Of a stretch of DNA of 64,000 bases, positions 44,403 to 54,307 are shown one piece after another. A model generated the notes under the pieces. The model was not told where the DNA came from. It was given only the letters and a program-made list of their open reading frames with translations, and searched no databases. The stretch spans positions 992,001 to 1,056,000 of the forward strand of contig NZ_FQUX01000001.1 of NCBI RefSeq assembly GCF_900129275.1. The letters are read 5' to 3'. The translations under genes were made by a program, and so were the position numbers. Source of the stretch: Arenibacter palladensis. GTDB taxonomy: Bacteria > Bacteroidota > Bacteroidia > Flavobacteriales > Flavobacteriaceae. Positions within the stretch are counted from its first letter, which is position 1. Each line of letters begins with the position of its first letter.

Positions 44403-47400
44403 ATGGAGAAAAAAACCTGGATTTCTGTCCAAACGGAAATCATTCAAAGAGGGAAGCTCAGAAGAAAGCTTTTGGTTTTGATGTTTGCCATGGCACTGTG
44501 CAGTGTGCAGACATTTGCAAACCTTAGGACCGAGCCAATTAATTTGGCTGAAGTACAACAAACTATTTCAGGGGTGGTGTCCGATGCCAACGGACCATTG
44601 CCCGGGGCCAGTATTGTGGTCAAGGGTACAACCAATGGTACCCAAACCGATTTTGATGGGAATTACACCCTGTCAGGAGTAGCAAATAACGCGGTTCTGA
44701 TATTTAGCTACATAGGTTATAAAACCATGGAGTTGCCCGTTAATGGCCAATCTACTATAAGTGTAACCTTGGAAGAGGATGCTAGCCAGTTGGAAGAAGT
44801 GGTGGTCGTAGGATATGGTACACAGAAAAAGGCAACTTTAACAGGTTCTGTGGCTACGGTAGGTGGTGAAGCACTTGAAAAGTCTTCGTCACCCAACTTG
44901 GGAACAGCACTTGCCGGTAAGGTGGCAGGTCTGTACATTGATACGGGGAATGCAGCTCCCGGAGCGGAAAATACGGGTATAAGGGTACGGGGTACCAATA
45001 CCTTTAATAACTCCTCTGCCTTGGTGGTCATTGATGGTATTCCTGATAGAGCAGGTGGTATCACAAGGATCAACCCTGCCGATATTGAAAGTATCTCGGT
45101 ACTTAAGGATGCCTCTGCGGCCATTTATGGAGCAAGGGCAGCGAACGGGGTAATCTTGGTAACTACCAAACGCGGTAAAGTGGGTGCACCAGAAGTAAAG
45201 ATCACCAGTAATTACGGTTTGCAAAGTTTCACCACTACCCCTGACATGTTAAAGGGTGCGGAATATATGGATTTGGTAAACGTACTTAATGTGTATAAAT
45301 TACCCGTAGGTGAATGGGAAGCTGCCCATGCCGGACGAGGAGCTCCTTATACTAGATCGGATAATGGTGAGGTAGTGAACCCTACTTTTACGACAGATCG
45401 AATTCAACAGACGGCAGCAGGAACTGACCCATGGTTATATCCAGATACCGATTGGATGAAGGAAGTTACTACAAGGGGGGCGCCTATTCAGCGCCAGAAC
45501 CTGCAGGTTTCCGGAGGTACGGAGCATGTTAAATATCTTGCCTCCTTAGGCCACTTGAGACAGGATGTTAACTTCAAAAATGCCCCAAAAGGGTATACAC
45601 AATATGATCTTAGATTAAATCTAGATGCAAAGATCAATGATCATTTAAGTTTAAATGTAGGTCTTTATTCAAGACAGGAAGAGAATTATACAGCTACCAA
45701 TTCGCCAGGGAATGTTTTCAACGATTTGGTAAGGCAATATCCATGGTTCCCAGCTTTCTGGCCAACAGGTGAATATGGTCCTGATATCGAAAATGGGAAT
45801 AACCCAGCCATAAGGGTTACGGATGGTCCTGGATATGTAGACAATAGTACCAATTACGTACAGAGTAATATTGGGGTCACTTTTGACGTCCCAGGAGTGG
45901 AAGGCCTACAGTTGATGAGTACCATTTCTTATGATAAAATGAATTACGATTATAAGCTTTGGAATCGTCCATGGACACTTTATACTTGGGATGGTGTAAA
46001 CCGGAATTCCTCGGGTTTAACAGCCGCCCAACGTGGTCCGGGAGATCCAAGTTTAAACCAGCAACATACCACTCTAACCGATTTTACGGCATCTTTGAAT
46101 GCTTCCTATGAATTGGATTTAGGCGACCATTACTTTAAATTGCTTGGAGGGGTTACCCGTGAAGAATCCGAACAAAGTTTCTTTGGGGCCTTTAGGAGGT
46201 TTTTCCTTTCCAGTGATCTAGCGCAATTGGACCTAGGGGGAAATGAGGGGCAAAATAGCTTTGGAAATGGTTATGAGACCGCTCGTTTAAACTATTATGG
46301 ACGTCTAAATTACACCTACAAGGATAAATATTTACTAGAGGGCTTGTTTAGATATGACGGTTCTTACCTCTTCCCTAAAAATAACAGGTTTGGATTTTTC
46401 CCAGGAGTATCTGCAGGTTGGGTAGTTTCCGAAGAGCCCTTCTTTCAAAAAGCATTGCCTTTTATTAATTTCTTTAAGTTAAGAGGCTCTTGGGGGCAGT
46501 TGGGTAATGATAATGTGGAACCTTTTCAGTATATTGCAACATACGAATTGTCGGCTACAGGTTTAGGTCCTGTTTATACTACGGCATATGAGAGTAAAGT
46601 GGCAAATCCCGATATTTCTTGGGAAACGGCCACCTCAAGAAACGCTGGTTTTGACTTGAGAACGTGGAACAACAAATTAACACTAGGTCTGGATGTCTAC
46701 AAGAATTCCAGATCGGATATTTTGACCACACCATTAAAAACATTGCCGGAATATAGTGGTATTGCAGCACCAGCGATAAACATAGGGGAATTCGAAAACT
46801 CGGGTTACGAGATAACTATGGGACTTAACGGGGCAAATGATTCCGGTTTCAGCTATAACCTAACCTTTAACTTCAGTGATTCCAATAACAAATTGGTATT
46901 CTTTGATGAGCCGGATTTAGATGACCGTCCATGGCAACGTGAAACTGGCGGAGAGATAGGAAGACCACTTCTTTATAAGTTCGATGGGGTTTTTCGTACC
47001 CAAGCTGAAATTGATGCCGAAACCTTGGATTACAGTGGGGTAACTCCTTTGTTAAAACCTGGTGATGCTAGAGTTCAGGATATTAGTGGTGATGGAAAAA
47101 TAGGACCAGAGGACAAGACCAGAGTAGGAGGAAGTGCCTTTGCGGATACCCAATTTGGATGGAATACGGCCATTAATTATAAGAACTTGGACTTCAATAT
47201 GTATTGGACAGGTTCGGCCGGTGGATACAATACGTACGAGTGGAGTTTTATGTCCGGTACGCTCGCCAACGTTCAACGTGATGTTCGTGATCGTGCTTGG
47301 TCTTTGGATAACCCAAATGCCTATGGCCCAAGGTTGGCGGATCGTGGTGACCAATGGTATTCTGGACAAACGGATGCCTATCTAATAACCAGGGATTTTT

Positions 47401-47654
47401 TCCGGTTAAAAACCTTGGAGTTTGGCTATAGTGTGGATGAGGACTTAATAAAACAATTTGGAATTAAAAGTTTGCGTATTTCCTTATCAGGGACCAACCT
47501 GATTACGATTACCGACTTTCCATTTGATCCGGAGGTTACCCAAAACGGGGTAAATGTTGGAAATACTAGAGATGCCACAGGAGGAGCTGTCAATAATGGT
47601 GGTGCATACCCCATGTTGAGAACTATTATGACCGGATTGCAATTAACGTTTTAA
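44403..47654 (+). CDS. SusC/RagA-family TonB-linked outer membrane protein
   Basis: 1083 residues, full length. A long basic N-terminus precedes the signal peptide hydrophobic core (KLLVLMFAMALCSVQTFA). The mature part begins with a carboxypeptidase-like domain (about 54-125: ISGVVSDANGPLPGASIVVKG, TDFDGNYTLS), then the SusC TonB-box-like EEVVVVGYGTQKKATLTGSV (132-150) and a plug with IRVRGTNTFNNSSALVVIDGIP and ISVLKDASAAIYGARAANGVILVTTKRGK. The barrel has EPFQYIATYEL and ends ILPMLRTIMTGLQLTF-like. It imports oligomeric nutrients across the outer membrane together with SusD, which starts 12 bp downstream. Confidence 0.96.
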   Translation: MEKKTWISVQTEIIQRGKLRRKLLVLMFAMALCSVQTFANLRTEPINLAEVQQTISGVVSDANGPLPGASIVVKGTTNGTQTDFDGNYTLSGVANNAVLIFSYIGYKTMELPVNGQSTISVTLEEDASQLEEVVVVGYGTQKKATLTGSVATVGGEALEKSSSPNLGTALAGKVAGLYIDTGNAAPGAENTGIRVRGTNTFNNSSALVVIDGIPDRAGGITRINPADIESISVLKDASAAIYGARAANGVILVTTKRGKVGAPEVKITSNYGLQSFTTTPDMLKGAEYMDLVNVLNVYKLPVGEWEAAHAGRGAPYTRSDNGEVVNPTFTTDRIQQTAAGTDPWLYPDTDWMKEVTTRGAPIQRQNLQVSGGTEHVKYLASLGHLRQDVNFKNAPKGYTQYDLRLNLDAKINDHLSLNVGLYSRQEENYTATNSPGNVFNDLVRQYPWFPAFWPTGEYGPDIENGNNPAIRVTDGPGYVDNSTNYVQSNIGVTFDVPGVEGLQLMSTISYDKMNYDYKLWNRPWTLYTWDGVNRNSSGLTAAQRGPGDPSLNQQHTTLTDFTASLNASYELDLGDHYFKLLGGVTREESEQSFFGAFRRFFLSSDLAQLDLGGNEGQNSFGNGYETARLNYYGRLNYTYKDKYLLEGLFRYDGSYLFPKNNRFGFFPGVSAGWVVSEEPFFQKALPFINFFKLRGSWGQLGNDNVEPFQYIATYELSATGLGPVYTTAYESKVANPDISWETATSRNAGFDLRTWNNKLTLGLDVYKNSRSDILTTPLKTLPEYSGIAAPAINIGEFENSGYEITMGLNGANDSGFSYNLTFNFSDSNNKLVFFDEPDLDDRPWQRETGGEIGRPLLYKFDGVFRTQAEIDAETLDYSGVTPLLKPGDARVQDISGDGKIGPEDKTRVGGSAFADTQFGWNTAINYKNLDFNMYWTGSAGGYNTYEWSFMSGTLANVQRDVRDRAWSLDNPNAYGPRLADRGDQWYSGQTDAYLITRDFFRLKTLEFGYSVDEDLIKQFGIKSLRISLSGTNLITITDFPFDPEVTQNGVNVGNTRDATGGAVNNGGAYPMLRTIMTGLQLTF

Positions 47655-47666
47655 AAAAATATAAAG

Positions 47667-49535
47667 ATGAAGAAGAATGTTTTAAAAATTACAGCCTTGT
47701 TGGCCTTCGGATTTCTTTTTGTGGGATGTAACGAGGATTTCTTGGAAACTACCCCACTTAGTGAAGTGGCGGATGCGAGTGTATGGTCGGATCAAAAACT
47801 TGCGGAGGCCGCAGTTTTGGATCTGTATCAAGGAACATGGGCAGGTACCCTTACCCGTGAGGAGACTACGGATGCCTTTACGGATCAGGCCGTTTTTACG
47901 CACCCAGGTAGGGGAGTGGATGGCTATACCGAAGGTAAAATGAACCCTGCAGGAAACTTTATGGACATGCAATGGTTTAGTTGGCCACAATTGTATCCCT
48001 TTATAAGAAGTGCCAATAACGCTATCCAAAAACTTACCCTCAACGAGGCAGGGATGGAGGCCGCGTTGGTAAATAGATTGCTTGGGGAAGCTTATTTTAT
48101 GAGAGGCTACTTTTATACCCAATTAATGAGACAGTTCGGTGGTGTGGTTTTAACTTTGGAGCCTTTGACCTTGGAGAGCGAAGCAAACAACCCTAGGGCT
48201 ACCTTTGCGGAAACCGTTAGCCAAATTTTATCGGATTTGGACCAGGCAATAGATCTATTGGAAGATGCTCCGAGAGATCCTGCAAGGGCAGACAAGATTA
48301 CTGCTTTGGCTATGAAGTCCAGAGTGTTGACCCATGTGGCCAGTGATTTGTACGAACCCTCCAAGAATTCTGGGGTTTCAACCATAGCCTCATATGCCCA
48401 TCCGGAATTAATAGGGTGGACCAGTGGTTCTCAGTTGCAAAGATGGGAAGCGGCCAAAGTGGCTTCAAAAGCCTTGTTGGATGCTACTACAGGATATAAA
48501 TTGGATTATACTGCTCCTGCTTCCCAGGAGGAGGCCATTCAAAATTATGAGGATATTTGGCTTCAGGGAGATGAGAACCAAGATTTCATTTGGGGAAGAT
48601 TGGTAGAGGAATTTGGATTTGGTTCCAGAACCTATCCTGGAGGGGACGGATGGTCCCAAGGACCTGGAATGGTGGCCTTGTACCATGGCCCAAATGGGTA
48701 TCATGAATGGGCAGGAACAACCCCTACAGAGGCCTTGGTTTCCAAATACGATTTTGCGGACGGCACCAAGTTTAACTGGGACAATCCTGCGCATGCCGCA
48801 GCCCCCTATGACAATCGTGAGGCTCGTTTCTATTCTACCTTCCTTTATGATGGCGGACCATGGAAGCAAAGAACCGATGACGTTGTTAAATTCGATAAAT
48901 TCAATGAACTTCAAACAGGTTATTACACCTTGTCCGATGGTACCATTATTAACGGAGTGGATACCCGCCAAGGTCCTATTGAGGATTGGAACGGTTCCAG
49001 AACTGGGTATTATTTCAGGAAATTTTCGGATCCAAGGACTCCGGCATCTTGGCCCAACGATCTTCAAAAAGTAGATGCACCATATATCAGATATACCGAG
49101 GTATTATTGAACTATGTGGAGGCCAATATTAATCTAGGGGAAGAAGGGGAAGCCATTACATGGTTGAACAAACTCCGATTTAGAAATGGCCTGCCAGCGG
49201 TAACGGCATCCGGTTCGGCATTGTTGGAACTCTACAAAAGGGAACGTGATAAGGAATTGGTAAATGAAGATGCCAGGCTCTTTGATATGAAACGCTGGTT
49301 GGAAGGTCCACAATCCTTGAATAAACAGGTACAGCAGATATTGATTCAGGCCACTCAAAAGCCGGGAACCACTGTAACGGATTACAGAAAGGATACCTCC
49401 CTATTTAACTATGTCTACAGGCCCACAAATATTGTTTTTGAGAATAGAATTTGGCAAGATCATGTTTATTTTATGCCTATTAAGCAAGAAGAAATAGACA
49501 AGGATCCTTCAATAATCCAGAATCCGGGTTATTAG
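47667..49535 (+). CDS. SusD/RagB-family nutrient-binding lipoprotein
   Basis: 622 residues. Lipoprotein signal MKKNVLKITALLAFGFLFVGC with Cys21, followed by EDFLETTPLSEV as in most SusD proteins. TPR-like SusD helices are seen around MRGYFYTQLMRQFGGVVLTLEPL and SQILSDLDQAIDLLEDA. The C-terminal RagB part has ITWLNKLRFRNGLPAV and ELYKRERDKELVNEDARLFDMKRWLEG, ending FMPIKQEEIDKDPSIIQNPGY. It caps the SusC barrel at the cell surface and captures substrate, probably glycan, peptide or nucleotide; none can be specified. The large Trp/Gly-rich middle (residues ~300-400) suggests an aromatic binding platform. The next gene is separated by a hairpin. Confidence 0.96.
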   Translation: MKKNVLKITALLAFGFLFVGCNEDFLETTPLSEVADASVWSDQKLAEAAVLDLYQGTWAGTLTREETTDAFTDQAVFTHPGRGVDGYTEGKMNPAGNFMDMQWFSWPQLYPFIRSANNAIQKLTLNEAGMEAALVNRLLGEAYFMRGYFYTQLMRQFGGVVLTLEPLTLESEANNPRATFAETVSQILSDLDQAIDLLEDAPRDPARADKITALAMKSRVLTHVASDLYEPSKNSGVSTIASYAHPELIGWTSGSQLQRWEAAKVASKALLDATTGYKLDYTAPASQEEAIQNYEDIWLQGDENQDFIWGRLVEEFGFGSRTYPGGDGWSQGPGMVALYHGPNGYHEWAGTTPTEALVSKYDFADGTKFNWDNPAHAAAPYDNREARFYSTFLYDGGPWKQRTDDVVKFDKFNELQTGYYTLSDGTIINGVDTRQGPIEDWNGSRTGYYFRKFSDPRTPASWPNDLQKVDAPYIRYTEVLLNYVEANINLGEEGEAITWLNKLRFRNGLPAVTASGSALLELYKRERDKELVNEDARLFDMKRWLEGPQSLNKQVQQILIQATQKPGTTVTDYRKDTSLFNYVYRPTNIVFENRIWQDHVYFMPIKQEEIDKDPSIIQNPGY

Positions 49536-49566
49536 TAACAATAGATATTAATTAACAATTATATTG

Positions 49567-49598
49567 AATAACCCTTAGCACTTATGTGCGGGGTTATT
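49567..49598 (+). terminator. Hairpin between susD and the FG-GAP gene
   Basis: AATAACCC (49567-49574) pairs with GGGTTATT (49591-49598); GCAC (49578-49581) pairs with GTGC (49586-49589) around a TTAT loop. Few T follow, so it is a weak terminator or processing/attenuation hairpin rather than a full stop. The in-frame ATG at 49584 falls inside it, which argues for the later start of the following gene. Confidence 0.5.
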
Positions 49599-49631
49599 CC
49601 TATTTTAGGAACATTATGTCAATTCAGATTT

Positions 49632-52600
49632 ATGATGAAGAAATTAATTTATTTTATTTTTTTGGCACTGTTGGTATTAGCGTGTGAACCAAAGTCAACA
49701 CAATTGTTTTCCAAATTGGACGCTGCCAAGACCGGTGTAGATTTTAAAAATAAACTTACAGAAACCCATAAGTATAACTATTTCACCTACCCTTACATGT
49801 ATCTTGGGGGAGGAGTTTCAGTTGGCGATGTAAACAATGATGGGCTGGAGGATATTTTCTTTACCGGAAATATGGTGGCGAATAGGCTGTATTTGAACAA
49901 GGGGGATCTTCAATTTGAGGATATATCGGAAAGTGCGGGAATAATGGGTGATGAGCGTTGGTATTCCGGAACTACATTCGTAGATATTAATCAAGATGGT
50001 TATTTGGATATCTATTGCTCCGTAGGTGGAAAAAATGGTCCCAATAACAATGTTCTCTATATCAATAATAAGGACAATACCTTTACCGAAAAGGCAGCGG
50101 AATACGGAATTGACTGTGATGGGATCAGTATGCAGTCTACCTTTTTTGACTATGACAGGGATGGCGATCTGGATTTATACGTCATCAATTATCCCCCTAC
50201 CAGCTTTACAGCCCCAGTGGAGTACTATCAGTATATGTTGGACCATCATGAAATAAAGGATTCCGACAGACTTTATCGCAATGACAATGGCAAATTTACG
50301 GATGTTACCGTGGAAGCGGGATTAAGCTCCTTTGGGCTTAGTCTGGGAGTTGTAGCTTCGGATGTCAACAACGATGGCTATACGGATATCTTTGTATCCA
50401 ACGATTTTAATGCGCCGGATTTTTTGTTTATCAACAACCAGGACGGAACCTTTACCAATCAAATAAATACCAGTTTACAGCAGATTTCCTTCTTTGGAAT
50501 GGGTGCTGACATCGCCGATTTTAATAACGATGGATTTATGGATATTTTTCAGTTGGATATGTCTGCCGAGGACAACTTTAGATCCAAGGCCAATATGTCT
50601 TCCATGGATCCTGCGGCTTTTTATAAGTCCGTTAATGTTGGTTTGCACCACCAATATATGCAGAATTCACTTCAAATGAATAATGGGAATGAAGCTGGTG
50701 AGCTGCCCCTGTTCAGTAATGTAGCCAGACTGGCCGGGGTGTCGTCCACAGATTGGAGTTGGGGCGGACTTATGGCAGATTTTGACAATGACGGATGGAA
50801 AGATCTGTTTATTACCAACGGTATCCGTAGGGACGTAAACAATAAGGATTTTTATGCTAAATACCGGGAATTTTTCAATAAAATGGAAAAGGACCCCAAT
50901 TACAAAAATAAGGAAGAGGAGGTGGAGCTCTTAAAGTATTTGGAGGAATTGCCTTCGGAGAAGCTAAGCAACTATATGTTCCAGAACAATAGGGATCTAA
51001 CCTTTACCAAAAAGACCGATGAGTGGGGTTTTGAAGAAAAAACATTCTCCAACGGCGTGGCCTATTCCGATTTGGACAATGATGGGGATCTGGATCTGAT
51101 TATCAATAATTTGGAGGATACCGCCAGTATTTATAGGAACAATGCCACCGGAAGCAACCAACTGACCTTGGAACTAAAAGGCCAAGGCAAGGTTTTGCCC
51201 AATGGAAGCAAAGTTTCCATTTATACATCGGATGGGATACAGGTTCAGGAGTACAATACGGTTAGAGGCTATTTGTCCTCCGTGTCGCCACTGCTTCATT
51301 TTGGACTGGGACAGGCCAAACAGGTAGACAGTATTGTGGTGGCTTGGTCCAACGGATCAACCACAAAGTTGGATCAAATAAAGGCCAATCAGAGACTAAC
51401 GATCAACTATGATGAGAACGAGTTGGTCAGTTCCGTTAAATCCGAGGATAAGTCTCCAAAGCTATTTGAAACTATTGATTCTCTGGATTTATTTAAGCAT
51501 AATGAAAATGTTTTCAACGATTTTGAGGTAGAGGTGTTATTGCCCCACAAGAATTCTACCTTGGGCCCATCATTGGCCACAGGGGACTTGAATGGGGACG
51601 GATTGGACGATTATATTGTTGGGGGGGCAGTAGGACAGAATGTGGCGGTGTACCTTCAAAATGCCTCAGGTGAATTTTCGGAACTTATTATTCCGGACCT
51701 AGTGCAAGATAAGTACTATGAAGACCTTGGCATTTTAATTTTTGATGCGGACAATGACGGGGACAATGATTTCTATATTGCCAGTGGAGGCAATGAGTTT
51801 AAGCCCAATTCCTTGGGCTATGAAGATCGCTTGTATGAAAATCTGGGCAACGGTAAATTTCAACGCAACAAGGATGCCATTCCGGATACAAAAATTAGTG
51901 GTTTAAATGTTTCTGCCTCCGATTTTGATAAAGATGGCGATCTGGACCTGTTCATTGGCGGTAGGCTTGTTCCCAAGAAATACCCTTACCCTGCGGATTC
52001 CTATATATTGGAAAATGTAAGTACGCCAGAGGGAGTGAAATTCGTGGATGCTACAGAAAAGGTATTGCCAGGGTTAAAATCCTTGGGGCTGGTAACCGCT
52101 TCGAGTTGGATAGATTTTGATAATGATGGATGGGAAGACCTGGTAATCGTTGGGGAGTGGATGCCCATTAAATTCTATAGGAATGTAAAGGGTGTTTTTG
52201 AAGATGTATCCGATCAACTCGTTCAAGGTAATACCTCGGGCTGGTGGTTCTCGTTGGAAAAAGGGGATTTTGATAATGATGGGGATCAGGATTTGATAGT
52301 AGGTAATTTGGGTAAAAATTATAAGTATCAGGCCAGTTCCAAGTCGCCCTTTAAAGTGTATTTAAATGATTTTGACAGCAATGAAACTTCGGACATAGTA
52401 CTTAGCTATAAAAAAGGGGAAACCGAATTTCCTGTACGTGGAAGACAATGTTCCTCACAGCAAATGCCGGCAATAAAGATGAAGTTCCAGGATTATAACT
52501 CCTTCGCAAGCGCCACCTTAAAGCAAATTTACACGGACAAATTATTGGAGGAGTCCCTGAGCTATGAGATTACTTCCTTTGCCAGTATATATCTGGAAAA

Positions 52601-52940
52601 CAATAATGGGGTGTTTGCAGCAAGGCCATTGCCCCAATTGGCCCAGATTTCCAGTATAAACAAATTTGTGGTAGACGACTTCAACAAGGATGGAAACTTG
52701 GACGTGGTCCTAGCCGGAAATTTGTATAATGCCGAGGTAGAAACCCCTAGGAACGATTCCAGTTTTGGACTCTTTCTACAAGGGGACGGAACCGGGAATT
52801 TCATGGCCAGGACCATGATGGAATCCGGTCTAAAAATTGTGGGAGATGTACGGGGAATGGAACTACTTTCCGTTAAGGGCCAAAAACATTTGCTGGTAGC
52901 CAAAAACGACGATTTTATGCAAATGATAAAGGTGAACTAG
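49632..52940 (+). CDS. FG-GAP/VCBS and ASPIC-UnbV repeat lipoprotein
   Basis: The start at 49632 begins directly with a lipoprotein signal (MMKKLIYFIFLALLVLAC); the upstream ATG at 49584 lies in a hairpin and adds 16 residues. About 1102 residues. Many FG-GAP/VCBS propeller repeats with calcium-loop-like DxNxDG motifs are visible, such as GDVNNDGLEDIFF, VDINQDGYLDIY, SDVNNDGYTDIFV, ADFNNDGFMDIF, SDLDNDGDLDLII in the first propeller and FDADNDGDNDFYI, SDFDKDGDLDLFI, GDFDNDGDQDLIVG in the second. Between them (about residues 520-610) is an ASPIC/UnbV-type domain (GSNQLTLELKGQGKVLPNG, VRGYLSSVSPLLHFGLGQAK). It is a surface-exposed lipoprotein. It probably binds or processes the substrate of the SusCD pair. 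Confidence 0.88.
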   Translation: MMKKLIYFIFLALLVLACEPKSTQLFSKLDAAKTGVDFKNKLTETHKYNYFTYPYMYLGGGVSVGDVNNDGLEDIFFTGNMVANRLYLNKGDLQFEDISESAGIMGDERWYSGTTFVDINQDGYLDIYCSVGGKNGPNNNVLYINNKDNTFTEKAAEYGIDCDGISMQSTFFDYDRDGDLDLYVINYPPTSFTAPVEYYQYMLDHHEIKDSDRLYRNDNGKFTDVTVEAGLSSFGLSLGVVASDVNNDGYTDIFVSNDFNAPDFLFINNQDGTFTNQINTSLQQISFFGMGADIADFNNDGFMDIFQLDMSAEDNFRSKANMSSMDPAAFYKSVNVGLHHQYMQNSLQMNNGNEAGELPLFSNVARLAGVSSTDWSWGGLMADFDNDGWKDLFITNGIRRDVNNKDFYAKYREFFNKMEKDPNYKNKEEEVELLKYLEELPSEKLSNYMFQNNRDLTFTKKTDEWGFEEKTFSNGVAYSDLDNDGDLDLIINNLEDTASIYRNNATGSNQLTLELKGQGKVLPNGSKVSIYTSDGIQVQEYNTVRGYLSSVSPLLHFGLGQAKQVDSIVVAWSNGSTTKLDQIKANQRLTINYDENELVSSVKSEDKSPKLFETIDSLDLFKHNENVFNDFEVEVLLPHKNSTLGPSLATGDLNGDGLDDYIVGGAVGQNVAVYLQNASGEFSELIIPDLVQDKYYEDLGILIFDADNDGDNDFYIASGGNEFKPNSLGYEDRLYENLGNGKFQRNKDAIPDTKISGLNVSASDFDKDGDLDLFIGGRLVPKKYPYPADSYILENVSTPEGVKFVDATEKVLPGLKSLGLVTASSWIDFDNDGWEDLVIVGEWMPIKFYRNVKGVFEDVSDQLVQGNTSGWWFSLEKGDFDNDGDQDLIVGNLGKNYKYQASSKSPFKVYLNDFDSNETSDIVLSYKKGETEFPVRGRQCSSQQMPAIKMKFQDYNSFASATLKQIYTDKLLEESLSYEITSFASIYLENNNGVFAARPLPQLAQISSINKFVVDDFNKDGNLDVVLAGNLYNAEVETPRNDSSFGLFLQGDGTGNFMARTMMESGLKIVGDVRGMELLSVKGQKHLLVAKNDDFMQMIKVN

Positions 52941-52957
52941 TCAATTGGCATTATCAA

Positions 52958-52988
52958 TAGACCCAACGTTCTTATGTTGGGTCTATTT
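52958..52988 (+). terminator. Terminator-like hairpin after the FG-GAP gene
   Basis: A perfect 10-bp stem TAGACCCAAC (52958-52967) with GTTGGGTCTA (52976-52985), an 8-base loop and TTT afterwards. The T-tract is short, so termination may be partial and the cytochrome gene 33 bases further on may still be co-transcribed. Confidence 0.6.
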
Positions 52989-53020
52989 CAATATACTAAA
53001 GTAATTGGTGGGGGTTTTAT

Positions 53021-54259
53021 ATGGCTATGATCTATAAAAAGTTCTTTAAGAATTCCATAATGGTTATAATGCTGTTGGGGCTTGCCGCTTTGGTGTTCCA
53101 TTGCAAAAACGGAAAAAAGGAATCGGAATATTTTAATCCCCAAGTGTTGGCCACCCATGACAATGGGGAACATTTTGTAGGTTCCAAAACCTGTTTGGAA
53201 TGCCACGGGGACATTTACAACGCCCATATAAATACGGCACATTATAACAGTGGGGCCATAGCCGATTCGTCCAATATTAAGGGTAGTTTTAAGGAGGGGT
53301 CAAATATTTTGGACCTAAAAGCCGTAGAGTTTCAAATGTTGGGGGATGGGGAATATTTTTATCAACATACCAAGATCAAGAATAGGAGTACCGAGATTCC
53401 GCCTTCCAAATTTGATATTGTAATTGGATCGGGCGTAAGGGGCCAGTCCTATCTTAGTTGGGAAAAGGACGAATTGTATCAGTTACAGGTTTCTTATTAC
53501 ACCCCAACGGACAGTTGGGTGAACAGTCCGGGTTATCCTACCTATTATGATGAACCCAGGCCCATACGGGACGCCTGTCTTAAATGCCATATCACCTATG
53601 CCAAAGGATTGGAACCTTCTTCCAAAGGAAATCGTTTTGATCAGGACCAGATGATATACGGTATAGACTGCGAACGTTGCCATGGTGCCTCTGCCAAGCA
53701 TGTGGTTTACCACCGGGAAAACCCCGAGGCAACTGCCGCAAAATTTACCTTAAAAATTGAGGACCTTCCCAGGCAACAGCGGTTGGATCTTTGCGCCCAG
53801 TGCCATTCAGGGCTTAGAAGCATTGTTTTGAAGGGAGATGCTTTTTCCTATGCAACAGGGGAAGACCTAAGCCAATATTCCAAAAATGTGGACAATGGCA
53901 GCCCAGGACAAAAGTTGGACGTTCATGGCAATCAATACGGACTTCTCACCAGTAGCGAATGTTTTAAACAAACGGCCACCATGGATTGCAGCACTTGTCA
54001 TGACCCCCATAGAAAGCAGCGGGGGAATGCCACTTATTTCAACAGTAAATGCATAAGCTGTCATAAGGAAGGGGAAACAGTCTGTTCCAATACGGGCACG
54101 GACAAGTATATCATGGCCAATAATTGTATTACCTGCCATATGCCCACTACCCCATCCCAAGCCATGATGGTGCAGTTGGACCAAGATAGTCTGGAAACCT
54201 CCTTTAATATCAGGACTCATTTAATTGGAATCTATGAACAGGAATTGTGGAGGGATTAA
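53021..54259 (+). CDS. Seven-haem cytochrome c lipoprotein (cytochrome c554-like)
   Basis: 412 residues. An N-terminal hydrophobic stretch (MVIMLLGLAALVFHC) is a probable lipoprotein signal with an unusual lipobox (VFHC), Cys28. There are seven CxxCH haem c attachment sites: residues 58-62, 186-190, 217-221, 258-262, 323-327, 344-348 and 369-373. Several extra His (for example His68, His74 and the TVCSNTG region after the sixth site) could be distal ligands. It resembles multihaem cytochromes of the c554 family. It transfers electrons in the periplasm or at the outer membrane. It follows the susC-susD-FG-GAP genes and ends the run. No dedicated quinol oxidase or CcmABC genes are in the window. 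Confidence 0.93.
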   Translation: MAMIYKKFFKNSIMVIMLLGLAALVFHCKNGKKESEYFNPQVLATHDNGEHFVGSKTCLECHGDIYNAHINTAHYNSGAIADSSNIKGSFKEGSNILDLKAVEFQMLGDGEYFYQHTKIKNRSTEIPPSKFDIVIGSGVRGQSYLSWEKDELYQLQVSYYTPTDSWVNSPGYPTYYDEPRPIRDACLKCHITYAKGLEPSSKGNRFDQDQMIYGIDCERCHGASAKHVVYHRENPEATAAKFTLKIEDLPRQQRLDLCAQCHSGLRSIVLKGDAFSYATGEDLSQYSKNVDNGSPGQKLDVHGNQYGLLTSSECFKQTATMDCSTCHDPHRKQRGNATYFNSKCISCHKEGETVCSNTGTDKYIMANNCITCHMPTTPSQAMMVQLDQDSLETSFNIRTHLIGIYEQELWRD

Positions 54260-54307
54260 TTGGCATCCCTATTCTTATACAATTGATGTTCTTGGCCCAA
54301 GGATTCC

